Origin: JBBROS01 sp965199595
GTDB lineage: Bacteria > Pseudomonadota > Alphaproteobacteria > Acetobacterales > Acetobacteraceae
Reading direction: 5' to 3'
Length of the DNA stretch: 64,000 nucleotides
NCBI GenBank assembly: GCA_965199595.1
Contig: OZ241182.1
Span: 3,534,001-3,598,000, forward strand
A program made the position numbers and the translations under genes. Below, in pieces: positions 8,642-18,811 of this stretch; positions within the stretch are counted from its first letter, which is position 1, and each line of letters starts with the position of its first letter. Under the pieces are notes generated by a model. It made no database searches. It was given only the letters and a program-made list of their open reading frames with translations, and was not told where the DNA came from.

Positions 8642-9388
8642 ATGCGCCGCGCGTTGCGACTCTATCCCGCGATCGACCTGAAGGACGGCGAATGCGTCCG
8701 CCTGCGCCGCGGCGAGATGGACGAGGCCACCGTCTATTCCACCGACCCGGCCGCCCAGGCCCGCGCCTGGCAGGACGCCGGCTGCGACTACCTGCATGTG
8801 GTGGACCTCAACGGCGCCTTCGCCGGCCGCCCGGTGAACCACGAGGCCGTGGCCGCCATCCTCGCCGCCGCAACCGTTCCGGTGCAGCTGGGCGGCGGCA
8901 TCCGCGACATGGCGGGCGTGGCGCGCTGGATCGAGGCCGGGGTGACCCGCGTGATCCTCGGCAGCGCCGCGCTCAAGAACCCGGCGCTGGTGCGGGAAGC
9001 GTGCCGGGCCTTTCCGGGCCGGGTGGTGGTGGGCATCGATGCGCGGGACGGCATGGTGGCAGCCGAGGGCTGGGCCGAGACCTCCGGCGTTTCGGCCATC
9101 GAGCTGGCGCTGCGGTTCGAGGATGCCGGGGTCGCCGCCATCATCTACACCGACATCGCCCGCGACGGCATGCTGACGGGCCTGAACCTGGTGGCGACGC
9201 GGGCGCTGGCCGACCGGCTCGCCACCCCGGTGATCGCCAGCGGCGGCGTGGGCGGCATCGCGGACCTGCAAGCCCTGCTGGACACCGCACGGGCCGCGGC
9301 CGGCACCATCGAAGGCGCCATCGTGGGCCGCGCGCTGTATGACGGCCGGGTGGAGGTGGCGGCAGCCCTGAGGCTGCTGCGGACGTAA
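8642..9388 (+). CDS. hisA: ProFAR isomerase HisA
   Basis: HisA is the (beta/alpha)8-barrel isomerase that converts ProFAR to PRFAR, the substrate of HisF-HisH. The N-terminal acid is in YPAIDLKDGECVRL and the second catalytic aspartate in VVGIDARDG. The mid-barrel motifs LGGGIRD and TDIARDGML agree with the family, and the 248-residue length is normal. It follows the GNAT gene after 2 bases. Confidence 0.96.
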   Translation: MRRALRLYPAIDLKDGECVRLRRGEMDEATVYSTDPAAQARAWQDAGCDYLHVVDLNGAFAGRPVNHEAVAAILAAATVPVQLGGGIRDMAGVARWIEAGVTRVILGSAALKNPALVREACRAFPGRVVVGIDARDGMVAAEGWAETSGVSAIELALRFEDAGVAAIIYTDIARDGMLTGLNLVATRALADRLATPVIASGGVGGIADLQALLDTARAAAGTIEGAIVGRALYDGRVEVAAALRLLRT

Positions 9389-9429
9389 ACCCTCTTGCAC
9401 CGGCGCCGCATCGACCTCTCTATAGATGG

Positions 9430-10211
<782 letters not shown>

Positions 10212-10215
<4 letters not shown>

Positions 10216-10769
10216 AGGCTCCCGCGAAGAAGGTGGTCAAGGGCAAGAAGGCCGCAGCGAAGGCCCCTGCGAAGGCGGCGGCCGCCAAGCAGGCGGCAAC
10301 CCCCGCCGTGGTCAAGAAGGCGGCGATGGCGAAGAAGGCCGTGGCAAAGAAGGCCGTGGCGAAGAAACAGGCTGCAACGACGCCCATGCAGCTGCTCCCG
10401 GCCGCAGCCACCCCCCTGCCCGGTGTCCAGGCCGCCGTGCTGGACCGGCTGTTCGACGTCATCACCGCGCGCCGCAGCGCGGACGTGACCCGCAGCCACT
10501 CCGCCCGGCTGCTCTCCCGCGGCATGGAGAAGGTGGCGCAGAAGTTCGGCGAGGAGGCGGTGGAGTGCCTGATCGAGGCCGTGACCGGCAACACCGAGGC
10601 GCTGGTGGCCGAGAGCGCGGACGTGCTGTACCACCTGCTGGTGATGTGGGTCGCAGCCGGGGTGGAGCCGGACCAGGTCTGGACCGAACTGGCCCGGCGC
10701 GAAGGCGTCAGCGGTATCGACGAGAAGGCCGCCCGCCCCCGCCCGATCGGGACGACCAAAATCCCTTAG
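10212..10769 (+). CDS. hisE: Phosphoribosyl-ATP pyrophosphatase HisE with a histone-H1-like N-terminal tail
   Basis: HisE hydrolyses phosphoribosyl-ATP to phosphoribosyl-AMP, the second step of histidine synthesis. The catalytic MazG-like domain occupies about residues 72-185, with the metal-binding helix KFGEEAVECLIEA and the second motif ESADVLYHLL. Typical HisE is about 105-110 residues, whereas this one is 185. The extra N-terminus holds 17 lysines and 21 alanines in its first 52 residues, arranged as AKKA-type repeats like bacterial histone-H1 homologs. ATG 10212 overlaps the hisF stop (ATGA), which supports translation of the tail. An internal ATG at codon 59 (MQLLP) could give the short form. 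Confidence 0.9.
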
Positions 10770-10817
10770 CATCATCTCGCACGATGCCCTTGCATCCCGC
10801 GAAAAGATGATGCGTCT

Positions 10818-12383
10818 TCAAGAAGTCTTCAGCACCCCGGCCACCCGCGCCGCCGCCATCAGCCCGATCGCCACGCACGTGAAATGCGTGTTGGCCCGGC
10901 AGTCCGCCGGCATGACCGAGGCATCCGCCACGAACAGGCCGGGCGTGCCCTTCACCTGCAGATCGGGGTCCACCACGCCGCGCGGATCCTCATAGGCCGT
11001 CATGCGGCAGGTGCCCGCGGCGTGCTGGATATCGGCCGCCTGCTCCAGCAGCAGCGCATCCTGCTCCGCCTCCGGCAGCGCCAGCACCGCGGGGAACGAC
11101 AGACCGGTCTCGGCGAAGCTGATCGGGTCCGCCACCGCCGTCATCGCCGGGTGCGCAGCCAGGGCGGCCAGGCGATGCAGCGCGTCACGCAGGCGCAGGC
11201 GGTCGCGCGGGTCGTCCAGCATGTTCTCGTCCACCACCGGGTTGGCGGCCGGGTCGGCGCTGGCCAGCGTCACGCTGCCGCGGGAGAAGGCGTTGAACAG
11301 CGCCGCCCCCACGCCGCCCTGCGCGCTGGGCCGCCCGGCCTCGCCGAGCCCGCGATGGTTGAACCCGATCAGGATCATGTCGCGCCGCCCGCCGCCGCCC
11401 AGGCCGGAGCTGTAGGTGACGCAGCAGTTCGTGTGCCGCTGGTCCGGGTCGCGGCTGATCGCGGCGGGGCGCAGCGGCAGGGTCATGCGGATGATGGGGT
11501 GGTCCATGAAGTGCTGCCCCACCGCCGGCAGCGCGCGCGCCACCGCGATCCCGAGCCCCCTGAGGGCGGCCGGGTCGCCGAGGCCGGAGCGCATGAGGAT
11601 GGTGGGCGAGTGGATGGCGCCGGCACAGAGCAGCACGGCGCGGGCCCGGATCTCGGTCCAGCCCTCGCCGGGCCGATGCACGCGGACGCCCGCCGCCCGG
11701 CCGTTCTCGAACACCACCCGGTCCACCAGCGTATCGCCGCGGATGTCCAGGTTGGTCCGGCCCCGCACCGGCTCCAGGAACGCCTCGTTGGTCGAGACCC
11801 GGCGCCCACCGCGGCTGTTGATGGGGTAGCAGGAGACGCCCTCCCCGGTCTCGGCGTTCAGGTCGGGGTTCCAGCCATAGCCCTCGGCCAGCGCCGCGTC
11901 GCGCAGGGCGCGGTCCACGGGGCCCCATGTCTCCTGCGGGGCGCGATACACCGGGATGGCGCCGCCGGGCCGGCCCATGTCGGGGTCATCCTCGAAGCCG
12001 TCCATCACCGGCAGCACGTCCCGCGCGGACCAGCCTTCGCAGCCGCGCTCCGCCCATTCATCGAAGGCATCCGCCACACCGCGGATGGCGATCTGCGCAT
12101 TCACCATGGAGGAGCCGCCCAGGCCGCGGCCGCGCCAGTAGAAGCGCGGCGGCTGGGCGCGGGTGCGCCGGGTCATCAGGGCGGGCCACTGCCAGTCCGC
12201 CTGGTGGGCCGGGTCGTTCATGAAGGGGTTGATGTTGGCGCTCAGCATGACGCCCGGCGCCTCCGCCGCCCGCCAGTCGCGCCCGGCTTCCAACAGCAGC
12301 ACGCGGCACGCCGGGTCCTCGGAGAGCCGGGCCGCGGCGGGCGCCCCGGCGGAGCCGCCGCCCACCACGATCACGTCGTACAT
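10818..12383 (-). CDS. GMC family oxidoreductase (choline dehydrogenase-like)
   Basis: An FAD-dependent alcohol or sugar dehydrogenase of the glucose-methanol-choline family, 521 residues. The dinucleotide-binding start DVIVVGGGSAGAPAAARL is at residues 3-20, followed by GGSSMVNAQ. The C-terminal active-site region contains HAAGTCRM and RANTHFTCVAIG, where the second catalytic residue appears to be histidine. There is no signal peptide, so it is cytoplasmic. The frame extends upstream, but MYDVIVVGG is the natural start. It is convergent with hisE and divergent from the RlmM-like gene; the substrate is unknown. Confidence 0.88.
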   Translation of the reverse strand: MYDVIVVGGGSAGAPAAARLSEDPACRVLLLEAGRDWRAAEAPGVMLSANINPFMNDPAHQADWQWPALMTRRTRAQPPRFYWRGRGLGGSSMVNAQIAIRGVADAFDEWAERGCEGWSARDVLPVMDGFEDDPDMGRPGGAIPVYRAPQETWGPVDRALRDAALAEGYGWNPDLNAETGEGVSCYPINSRGGRRVSTNEAFLEPVRGRTNLDIRGDTLVDRVVFENGRAAGVRVHRPGEGWTEIRARAVLLCAGAIHSPTILMRSGLGDPAALRGLGIAVARALPAVGQHFMDHPIIRMTLPLRPAAISRDPDQRHTNCCVTYSSGLGGGGRRDMILIGFNHRGLGEAGRPSAQGGVGAALFNAFSRGSVTLASADPAANPVVDENMLDDPRDRLRLRDALHRLAALAAHPAMTAVADPISFAETGLSFPAVLALPEAEQDALLLEQAADIQHAAGTCRMTAYEDPRGVVDPDLQVKGTPGLFVADASVMPADCRANTHFTCVAIGLMAAARVAGVLKTS

Positions 12384-12428
12384 CGCGCTGTCATCGCCCT
12401 GGCCGCTCAAGCATGTCATAGGCGCACT

Positions 12429-13340
12429 ATGCACGCCGTGATCCGCAGCGCCTACCTGGCACCCGAGGGGCTGGAGGCCACGCTCGCCGAGTCGCTCTCC
12501 CGCGCCGGTGCCGGGGCGCTGCACTGGCATGGCCGCCTGGCGCTCTCCGCCCAGCCGCCGGTCGCCTGCCCCTGGGCGCAGGACATCTGGACCGACCCGG
12601 CGCTGCACCCCGCCCCCTCGGTGAAGGCCGCGTCCGACGTGCTGCGCGGCATGCAGCGGAACTGGAGCGCCTATGCCGCCGGGCACCACCGCCGCATGGC
12701 GCTGATCGAGGCGCGGCTGCCCCCGGTGAAGGCGGCGCCGCTGGTGTTCCCGGCCCCGGCCCCCGCGGCGCATCTGGGTGCCTGGACGCTGCTGGAGCCC
12801 GGCGTGCTGCTCGCCTCGCCCACCAAGTCCAGCCCCGTGCCGAACGGCGAGTGGCGCTTCGTCGAGGACCATGTCGGGCCGCCCAGCCGCGCCTACCTGA
12901 AACTCTGGGAGGCGCTGACCCGGCTCGGCACCCTGCCCGGACCCGGCAACCAGTGCCTGGACCTCGGCGCCTCACCCGGCGGCTGGACCTGGGTGCTGGC
13001 ACAGCTCGGCGCGACGGTGACGGCGGTGGACAAGGCCCCGCTCGACCCGCGTTTGGAGTCCCTGCCCGGCGTCACCCAGGTCATCGACAGCGCCTTCGCC
13101 CTGGAGCCATGCGCGGTGGACTGGCTGGTGTGCGACGTGATCGCCTATCCCGCCCGCACACTGGCGCTGCTGGAGCGCTGGCTGCCGCTGGCGCGGGGGG
13201 TGGTGTGCACAGTGAAGTTCCAGGGCGAGACGGACCACGATGCCATCGCGGCGGTGGCGGCGCTTCCGGGGGTCGAGATGGTGCATCTGTTCCACAACAA
13301 GCACGAGCTGACGGTGCTGCGCCGGCCCGGCGCGGCGTAG
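12429..13340 (+). CDS. RlmM/FtsJ-like rRNA methyltransferase
   Basis: A SAM-dependent methyltransferase of 303 residues. An N-terminal RNA-binding-like half is followed by an FtsJ-type Rossmann domain with CLDLGASPGGWTWVL as SAM-binding motif I and AVDKAPLD as motif II. KFQGETD supplies a late lysine like that of the K-D-K-E catalytic set. The arrangement matches RlmM (23S rRNA C2498 2'-O-methylation) in shorter alphaproteobacterial form. The target base is inferred from family only. Confidence 0.82.
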   Translation: MHAVIRSAYLAPEGLEATLAESLSRAGAGALHWHGRLALSAQPPVACPWAQDIWTDPALHPAPSVKAASDVLRGMQRNWSAYAAGHHRRMALIEARLPPVKAAPLVFPAPAPAAHLGAWTLLEPGVLLASPTKSSPVPNGEWRFVEDHVGPPSRAYLKLWEALTRLGTLPGPGNQCLDLGASPGGWTWVLAQLGATVTAVDKAPLDPRLESLPGVTQVIDSAFALEPCAVDWLVCDVIAYPARTLALLERWLPLARGVVCTVKFQGETDHDAIAAVAALPGVEMVHLFHNKHELTVLRRPGAA

Positions 13341-13351
13341 CACATACGGCT

Positions 13352-13519
13352 TCAGGGCTTTGCGGCGGTCTCGCTGTCCTGACGGTCGGAGTTCGGCGCG
13401 CCCTTGGCGTCGGCGTCCTCGGCGCCCTTCGGCACGCCGTTGGGGGCGCTGTCCGGATGGATGGCCGGCTGGGGGGTCGGGGTGTCCGGGTGCGGCTTCG
13501 GCGGTGCGGGCGTGTTCAT
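13352..13519 (-). CDS. Small proline-rich hydrophilic protein, unknown
   Basis: A 55-codon reading frame fills the gap between the RlmM-like gene and the aminotransferase gene. It begins MNTPAPPKPHPDTPTPQP and ends ETAAKP, with many Pro, Asp, Ala and Lys, no hydrophobic segment and no cysteine. Third codon positions are strongly G/C, like the neighbours. It looks like a disordered small protein. No family is recognised. Confidence 0.5.
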   Translation of the reverse strand: MNTPAPPKPHPDTPTPQPAIHPDSAPNGVPKGAEDADAKGAPNSDRQDSETAAKP

Positions 13520-13555
13520 GCAACTTGTAACTCGCGAGAGCCGGAGCAGTTGCGA

Positions 13556-14686
13556 TCAGGCGAGCGCCGCCTGCATCGCATCGCACACCCGCTCCACCTG
13601 GTCGTCCGTCAGGTCCGGATGGATCGGCAGCGCCATGATGCGGGTGGCAAGGTCCTCGCTGACCGGGAGCGCGGTGCCGTCATGGGCGCCGGCATAGGCG
13701 GGCTGCCGGTGCAGCGGGCGCGGATAGTACACCGCGGTGGGTACGCCCTGGTCCTTCAGCGCCGCCTGCACCCGGGTGCGCGCGGCCTCGCTGTCCAGCA
13801 GCACGGCGTAGATCGCCCAGGCGCTGGTGCTGTCCGGCACGCGGGCGGGGATGGCGACCAGGTTGCCCAGCCGGCGGTCATAGGTGCGGGCGATGCGCTC
13901 CCGGGTGGCCAGCTCCGCCTCGAACACATCCAGCTTGGCGAGCAGGATCGCCGCCTGCATGGTGTCCAGCCGGCCGTTCATGCCGGTACGCAGCACCTCG
14001 TAGCGGGTTGTGCCCTCGCCGTGGCTGCGCAGGCTGCGATACAGGGCGGCACGGTCCGCGTCGTCGGTGAACAGGGCGCCGCCATCGCCATAGGCGCCCA
14101 GCGGCTTGCTGGGAAAAAAGCTGGTGGCCGTCGCCATCGCCTGCGTGCCGAGCTTCCGGCCGTGCAGCGAGGCGCCGAAGCTTTGCGCCAGGTCATCGAG
14201 CGTGAACAGGCCGTGGGCGGCGGCGATGCGGTTCAGCGCCGGCCAGTCCGCGGGCTGACCGAACAGGTCCACCCCGACGATGGCGCGCGGGCGCAACTGG
14301 CCCGCGTCCTGCACGGCGGCGATGCGGGCGTCGAGATGCGCCGGGTCCATCTGAAAGGTCCGGGGGTCCACGTCCACGAACACCGGGGTGGCGCCCAGCA
14401 CCAGCGGCACCTCGGCGGTCGCGGTATAGGTGAAGGCGGGCAGGAACACCGCGTCACCGCGGCCGATGCCCTCCGCCATCATGGCGATCTGCAGCGCATC
14501 GGTGCCGGAGCTGACGCCGACGCAGTGCCTGGCCCCGCAATAGGCGGCCAGGCGATCCTCCAGCTCCGCGACCTCCGGCCCCATCACGAACTGGCAATGC
14601 GCCAGCACGGCATCCAGGCGCGGGCGCAGCGTATCGGCCAGGCGGGCCTGTTGCGCCTTCAGGTCGAGGAACGGGATGGGGGGCAT
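13556..14686 (-). CDS. DegT/DnrJ/EryC1/StrS sugar aminotransferase
   Basis: A PLP-dependent aminotransferase that transfers an amino group to a nucleotide keto-sugar, a step in making amino sugars for surface glycans. Visible motifs are GVSSGTDALQIAMMA (cofactor phosphate site), DDLAQSFGA, and SFFPSKPLGAYGDGGA with the Schiff-base lysine. The length of 376 residues is normal. The frame continues 45 codons upstream, but MPPIPFLDLKAQ is the standard family start. It lies 14 bases downstream of the CapD-like gene, whose keto-sugar product is a plausible substrate. Confidence 0.92.
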   Translation of the reverse strand: MPPIPFLDLKAQQARLADTLRPRLDAVLAHCQFVMGPEVAELEDRLAAYCGARHCVGVSSGTDALQIAMMAEGIGRGDAVFLPAFTYTATAEVPLVLGATPVFVDVDPRTFQMDPAHLDARIAAVQDAGQLRPRAIVGVDLFGQPADWPALNRIAAAHGLFTLDDLAQSFGASLHGRKLGTQAMATATSFFPSKPLGAYGDGGALFTDDADRAALYRSLRSHGEGTTRYEVLRTGMNGRLDTMQAAILLAKLDVFEAELATRERIARTYDRRLGNLVAIPARVPDSTSAWAIYAVLLDSEAARTRVQAALKDQGVPTAVYYPRPLHRQPAYAGAHDGTALPVSEDLATRIMALPIHPDLTDDQVERVCDAMQAALA

Positions 14687-14700
14687 GCGATCGGCTCCTG

Positions 14701-16632
14701 TCAGGCGCCGGGGGCCGCGCGGGCGATGGTGCCCGTACTGCTCCCGGTGGAATTGTGTTCGAACTCCGGCACCAGCCGCGCCAGCTGCGCCAGCGCCGCC
14801 CCGGCCTGCCCGGCCCGGCACAGCGCCCCGATCTCGTCGATGGCCCGGCCCACGATCGCCGGGTCCGCGGTGCGCGGCGTGGCCATCAGCAGACCGGGAT
14901 GGCCGGTGGGCACCGGCGCCTCCCTACCGTGGAACAGCTCCTCGAACAGCTTTTCGCCCGGGCGGAGACCGGTGTAGTCGATGCGGATGCTGCCGGTTGC
15001 CTTGTCGCCGGTCTCGGCGATGCGGAGGCCGGCGAGGCGGATCATCTGCCGGGCGAGGTCCACGATCAGGACGGGCTCGCCCATGTCCAGGACGAAGATG
15101 CCGCCCTCGTCGTTGCGCCCCGCACTGCCCACCACGCTGGCCTGCAGCACCAGGCCCACCGCCTCCCGCACCGTCATGAAGTAGCGCTGCATCTCGGGGT
15201 GGGTCACGGTCAGCGGGCCGCCATGCTCCAGCTGCCGGCGGAACAGCGGCACCACGGAGCCGGTGCTGCCCAGCACGTTGCCGAAGCGGACGGTGACGCA
15301 GCGCATGGCGTCGCCACCAGTGTCCAGCCCCTGCACATACATCTCGGCCAGGCGCTTGCTGGCGCCCATCACGCTGCTGGGGTTCACCGCCTTGTCCGTG
15401 GAGATGAACACCATGGTGCCGGCGCCCGCGGCCCGGGCGGCGTCGGCCACGTGGCGGGTGCCGCAGGCGTTGGTCAGCAGGCCCTCGCCCGGGTTCGCCT
15501 CCACCATGGGAACGTGCTTCAGGGCGGCGGCGTGGAACACCAGCTCGGGGCGCACCTGGTCGAACACGGCGCGCAGCCGGGGCTCGTCGCGAACATCGGC
15601 GATGCGGGCCTCACGCGGCACATCCGGGTGGGTCTCGGCCAGTTCGAGGTCGATCTGCCACAGCGCATACTCGCCGTTGTCCAGCAGCACCAGCAGCGCG
15701 GGCTCCAGCGCCGCCACCTGGCGCGCCAGCTCCGAGCCGATGGTGCCGCCAGCACCGGTCACGATCACGCGGCGGCCGCGCACCAGGCGCTGCATGCCGT
15801 CGCGGTCCAGCGGCACCTGCGGGCGGTTCAGCAGGTCCTCGATCGCCACCGGGGCCAGCTCCAGCCCGCCGCCCGCCATCTGCAGCGCCGTGGGCCGCGG
15901 GGCCCGGCGGACCGGCACGCCCTCGGCCTCCGCCGCCGCCAGCAGCGCCGCCAGCGCGGGGCCGGCGAGGGCGGGGTCCGTCACCACCAGGGTATGCGGC
16001 AGGCGATCCTCGGCGCGCAGCCGGGCCAGCACGGCGGGCGCGTCATCGAGGCTGCCGAGGATGGCCTGGCCGTGGATGCGGCTGCCCACCTGGTTGCCGT
16101 GCCGGGCCAGCAGGCCCACGACGCGGAAGCGGCGGCGGGCGTCGCTGTGATGGAGCGCGCGCAGGAACAGGTCCGCCCCCTCACCGGTCCCGGCCAGCAG
16201 CACGGGTTCCGCCGCCCCCTCGGCCCGGGCGCCGCCGCGGCTGGCACGCAGCCTGTACAGCATGCGCGGCCCGCCCAGCGCGACGATCAGCACCAGGGCG
16301 TGCACCACCGGAAAGGTGGGCGTCGGCAGCGTGAAGCCGGTGGCGGTGAGCAGCACGGCGAACAGCAGCGCGCTGGCCACGCTGGCCCCGACGACGCCGC
16401 GCAGATCCTCGATGCCGGAGAACCGCCAGTATTGCTGCGGCATGTGGAAGAACAGCCCCACCACCAGCAGCGTGACCGCGCCGCCCGCCACGAACCACAG
16501 CGGCCGCCACAGCCCGGCCGACGGCTCCGCGATCACGCTCGCCAGCGGCGTCGCCACCGCGGCCAGCGCGCCGTCCAGCAGCAGGTTCATCAGGATGCGC
16601 CGGTTGAGCGGCGGTGGGCGTTGCAGGGCCAT
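14701..16632 (-). CDS. CapD/WbpM/PglF-type nucleotide-sugar 4,6-dehydratase
   Basis: A membrane-anchored UDP-sugar dehydratase/epimerase of 643 residues. About four N-terminal hydrophobic segments (residues 10-120) and a CoA-binding-like Rossmann region (about 150-270) precede the extended SDR domain with VIVTGAGGTIGSELARQV. The catalytic region shows STDKAVNPSSVMGASKRLAE, where Met replaces the usual Tyr of YxxxK enzymes, as in long WbpM-type dehydratases. It starts divergently from the WecA-type gene and is followed after 14 bases by the DegT gene, forming a pathway to a 4-amino sugar. Confidence 0.9.
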   Translation of the reverse strand: MALQRPPPLNRRILMNLLLDGALAAVATPLASVIAEPSAGLWRPLWFVAGGAVTLLVVGLFFHMPQQYWRFSGIEDLRGVVGASVASALLFAVLLTATGFTLPTPTFPVVHALVLIVALGGPRMLYRLRASRGGARAEGAAEPVLLAGTGEGADLFLRALHHSDARRRFRVVGLLARHGNQVGSRIHGQAILGSLDDAPAVLARLRAEDRLPHTLVVTDPALAGPALAALLAAAEAEGVPVRRAPRPTALQMAGGGLELAPVAIEDLLNRPQVPLDRDGMQRLVRGRRVIVTGAGGTIGSELARQVAALEPALLVLLDNGEYALWQIDLELAETHPDVPREARIADVRDEPRLRAVFDQVRPELVFHAAALKHVPMVEANPGEGLLTNACGTRHVADAARAAGAGTMVFISTDKAVNPSSVMGASKRLAEMYVQGLDTGGDAMRCVTVRFGNVLGSTGSVVPLFRRQLEHGGPLTVTHPEMQRYFMTVREAVGLVLQASVVGSAGRNDEGGIFVLDMGEPVLIVDLARQMIRLAGLRIAETGDKATGSIRIDYTGLRPGEKLFEELFHGREAPVPTGHPGLLMATPRTADPAIVGRAIDEIGALCRAGQAGAALAQLARLVPEFEHNSTGSSTGTIARAAPGA

Positions 16633-16691
16633 CGTCCCGCCCGTATAGCCGCTCTGCCCCCGCTCCGCACCCCACCCACCGTTCGAGGCCG

Positions 16692-17738
16692 ATGACCCTC
16701 CACGCCGCCCTGGTCCACCTGCTGTTCTGCGCCGGCCTCGCCCTGCTCTCCGCCCTGGTGGTGCGCGGCATGATCGGCGTGGGAGTGATGGACACGCCGG
16801 ATGCACGCAAGGTGCATGACCGCCCCATCCCCAAGGGCGGCGGCGTGGGCGTGGTGGCGGCGTTCATGGCCGGCATCGTGCTGCTCTACGCCTTCGCCGA
16901 GTTCTCCCGCCTGGCGGAGGGGTATTTCCGCGGCGTCATCCTGGCCTCCGCCGCCATGGCGCTGGTCGCCTTCCTGGACGACACGCGGCAATGGAACTTC
17001 ACCATCAAGCTGGGCGGGCAGATCGCCGCGGCGCTGCTGGCGGTGGGCAGCGGTCTGGTGATCGGCACGCTGAACGTGCCGCTGGTGGGGCCGGTGGCGC
17101 TGGGCTGGGCCGGGGTGCCGCTGACGCTCGCGTGGATCCTGTTCGCCACCAACGCGATGAACTTCATCGATGGGCTGAACGGCCTGGCCGCCGGGGCATC
17201 GGCGCTCGCCTGCGCCGCGCTGGCGGTGATCGCGGCGGCCTATGGCGGGTGGTTCGTGTATTTCGCCAGCCTGCTGCTGCTGGCCGGGCTGGCGGGGTTC
17301 CTGCCGTTCAACTTCCCCCGGGCGCGCATCTTCATGGGCGATGTCGGCAGCCAGTTCTGCGGTTTCGTGCTGGCGGTGCTGGCGGTGGCGGCCGGGCGGT
17401 TCCAGGGCGTCGAGCTGTCCGTGCTGCTGGTGCCCATGCTGCTGTTCGGGGTGCTGTATGACGTGGGCTTCACCCTGCTGCGCCGCACCCTGGCGGGGGA
17501 CCGCGTGGTGCAGGCGCATCGCAGCCACCTGTATCAGCTGGCGCACCGCGCGGGCATGCGGATGGAGTGGGTGACGCTGCTGCACTGGGGCTTCGTGCTG
17601 TGGGGCGGGCTGTGCTGCTGGGTGTTCCTGGAGGCATCCGGCGGGGCGAAGGCGCTGGCGCCGCTGCTGGTGCTGCCGCCGCAGCTGATCTGGACGCTGT
17701 ATGTCGTGCGCCGGGCCCGCGGCATCGGACGCTGGTAG
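16692..17738 (+). CDS. Glycosyltransferase family 4 phosphosugar transferase (WecA/WbpL type)
   Basis: An integral membrane enzyme of 348 residues and about ten hydrophobic segments. It would transfer a sugar-1-phosphate from a UDP-sugar to undecaprenyl phosphate, starting a lipid-linked glycan. Motifs include DTPDARKVHDRPIPKGGG in the first cytoplasmic loop, AFLDDTRQW, and NAMNFIDGLNGLA, all typical of the WecA/MraY superfamily. It is divergent from the dehydratase gene across 59 bases. The exact sugar cannot be told. Confidence 0.9.
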   Translation: MTLHAALVHLLFCAGLALLSALVVRGMIGVGVMDTPDARKVHDRPIPKGGGVGVVAAFMAGIVLLYAFAEFSRLAEGYFRGVILASAAMALVAFLDDTRQWNFTIKLGGQIAAALLAVGSGLVIGTLNVPLVGPVALGWAGVPLTLAWILFATNAMNFIDGLNGLAAGASALACAALAVIAAAYGGWFVYFASLLLLAGLAGFLPFNFPRARIFMGDVGSQFCGFVLAVLAVAAGRFQGVELSVLLVPMLLFGVLYDVGFTLLRRTLAGDRVVQAHRSHLYQLAHRAGMRMEWVTLLHWGFVLWGGLCCWVFLEASGGAKALAPLLVLPPQLIWTLYVVRRARGIGRW

Positions 17739-17789
17739 CGCGGCGGCGGCGCCTTATGTACGCTGGCCCGATCGCCACGGAGACCAAGG

Positions 17790-18395
17790 ATGCGCCCGGC
17801 CCTCATTCTGTCCGTTCTCGTCCCCCTGGGCGGCCCGGCCCTGGCCCAGGCGCCGGCCAACCCCTCGTTCAACCTTGTCAACCGCACCCAGCAGGTGATC
17901 ACCCAGCTCTATGCCACCCCCGCCGGCAATGACCGCTGGGGCGGTGACCGGCTGGCGCGCTTCAACCTGCCCCCCGGCCAGACCTTCCCGGTGCGGCTGC
18001 CCATCGGCGAGTGCGTCTATGACATCAGGGTGGTCTATGCCGGGCGGGCGCCCGAGGAGATGCGCCGGGTGGACGTGTGCAGGCTCGACAGCGTGAGCTT
18101 CCCCGCCAACGCCACCCGAAGCACAGCCCGCAACGCCCCGTCCAGCGACCCGTCCTTCCGCCTGGTGAACCGCGGCCGGTCGGAGATCAACGAGGTCTAT
18201 GCCTCGCCCAGCGGCGACGACGACTGGGGCCAGGACCAGCTGGGCGATGATACTGTGGCCACCGGCACCATGCGCGTGGTGCGGCTGCCGGCGGGTCAGT
18301 GCACCTGGGACGTGCGGGTGGTGTTCGCGAACGGCGACTCGACGGAAAAGCGGCGCCTGGACCTGTGCGCGATCACGGACCTGCGGGTGCCCTGA
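17790..18395 (+). CDS. Secreted protein with two tandem cysteine-containing repeats, unknown
   Basis: A 201-residue exported protein with a signal peptide that ends near ALAQ (residue 20). The mature protein is an internal duplication. Repeat 1 (about 26-100) and repeat 2 (about 122-196) align without gaps at an offset of exactly 96 residues. LVNR occurs at 29 and 125, and cysteines at 75/97 and 171/193. Each repeat reads LVNR, LYATP or VYASP, DRW or DDW, then GEC or GQC with YDIRVV or WDVRVV. Each probably holds one disulfide. I do not recognise a named family. The last 23 bases overlap the convergent DUF423 gene. Confidence 0.75.
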   Translation: MRPALILSVLVPLGGPALAQAPANPSFNLVNRTQQVITQLYATPAGNDRWGGDRLARFNLPPGQTFPVRLPIGECVYDIRVVYAGRAPEEMRRVDVCRLDSVSFPANATRSTARNAPSSDPSFRLVNRGRSEINEVYASPSGDDDWGQDQLGDDTVATGTMRVVRLPAGQCTWDVRVVFANGDSTEKRRLDLCAITDLRVP

Positions 18396-18744
18396 ACGCC
18401 GCGGCGGCGAACACCAGCCAGCCCAGCATCAGCATGGTGCCGCCCACCGGGGCCGTCATGCCCAGCGAAGGCCCGCCGAACTGCGGTACCCATACCGCGC
18501 CGGCGAACAGCAGCGTGCCGACCAGGAACAGCGTGCCGGCGACATTCACCGTCCAGCCGCCATAGCCGCCCAGCAGCCCGCAGGCCACCAGCGCCAGCGC
18601 GTGCCATCCCTGCATCTGCACCGCACTCGACACGGCGCGCATCCGGCCCGGATCGATCGGCGCATGCGCGGAATAGGCGGCGGCGGCCACGGCGAGGGCA
18701 CCCATCAGGCCACCAAGGCCGAGCCAGAGGCGGGAGGGAAGCAT
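18373..18744 (-). CDS. DUF423 family membrane protein
   Basis: A 123-residue inner-membrane protein with four predicted helices. The early LGGLMGALAVAAAAYSAHA, the central WHALALVACGLL and the late GMTAPVGGTMLMLGWL are the conserved features of DUF423 (YgdD type). Its function is unknown. The 3' end overlaps the tandem-repeat gene on the other strand. Confidence 0.88.
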   Translation of the reverse strand: MLPSRLWLGLGGLMGALAVAAAAYSAHAPIDPGRMRAVSSAVQMQGWHALALVACGLLGGYGGWTVNVAGTLFLVGTLLFAGAVWVPQFGGPSLGMTAPVGGTMLMLGWLVFAAAAFRAPAGP

Positions 18745-18811
18745 GGATGGCACTCCGATAAAGCGGGAGACGCCTCTTGGGCGCGGCACCCCCCGCGTGT
18801 AAAGTCCCTGC

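Noticed and set aside
10769..10813. Terminator between hisE and the GMC gene
   Set aside because: A 9-bp inverted repeat (10769-10777 with 10805-10813) exists, but the 27-base loop makes it a poor hairpin.
10884..12428. Upstream extension of the RlmM-like frame
   Set aside because: The frame is open opposite the GMC gene but low-complexity; the methyltransferase begins at 12429.
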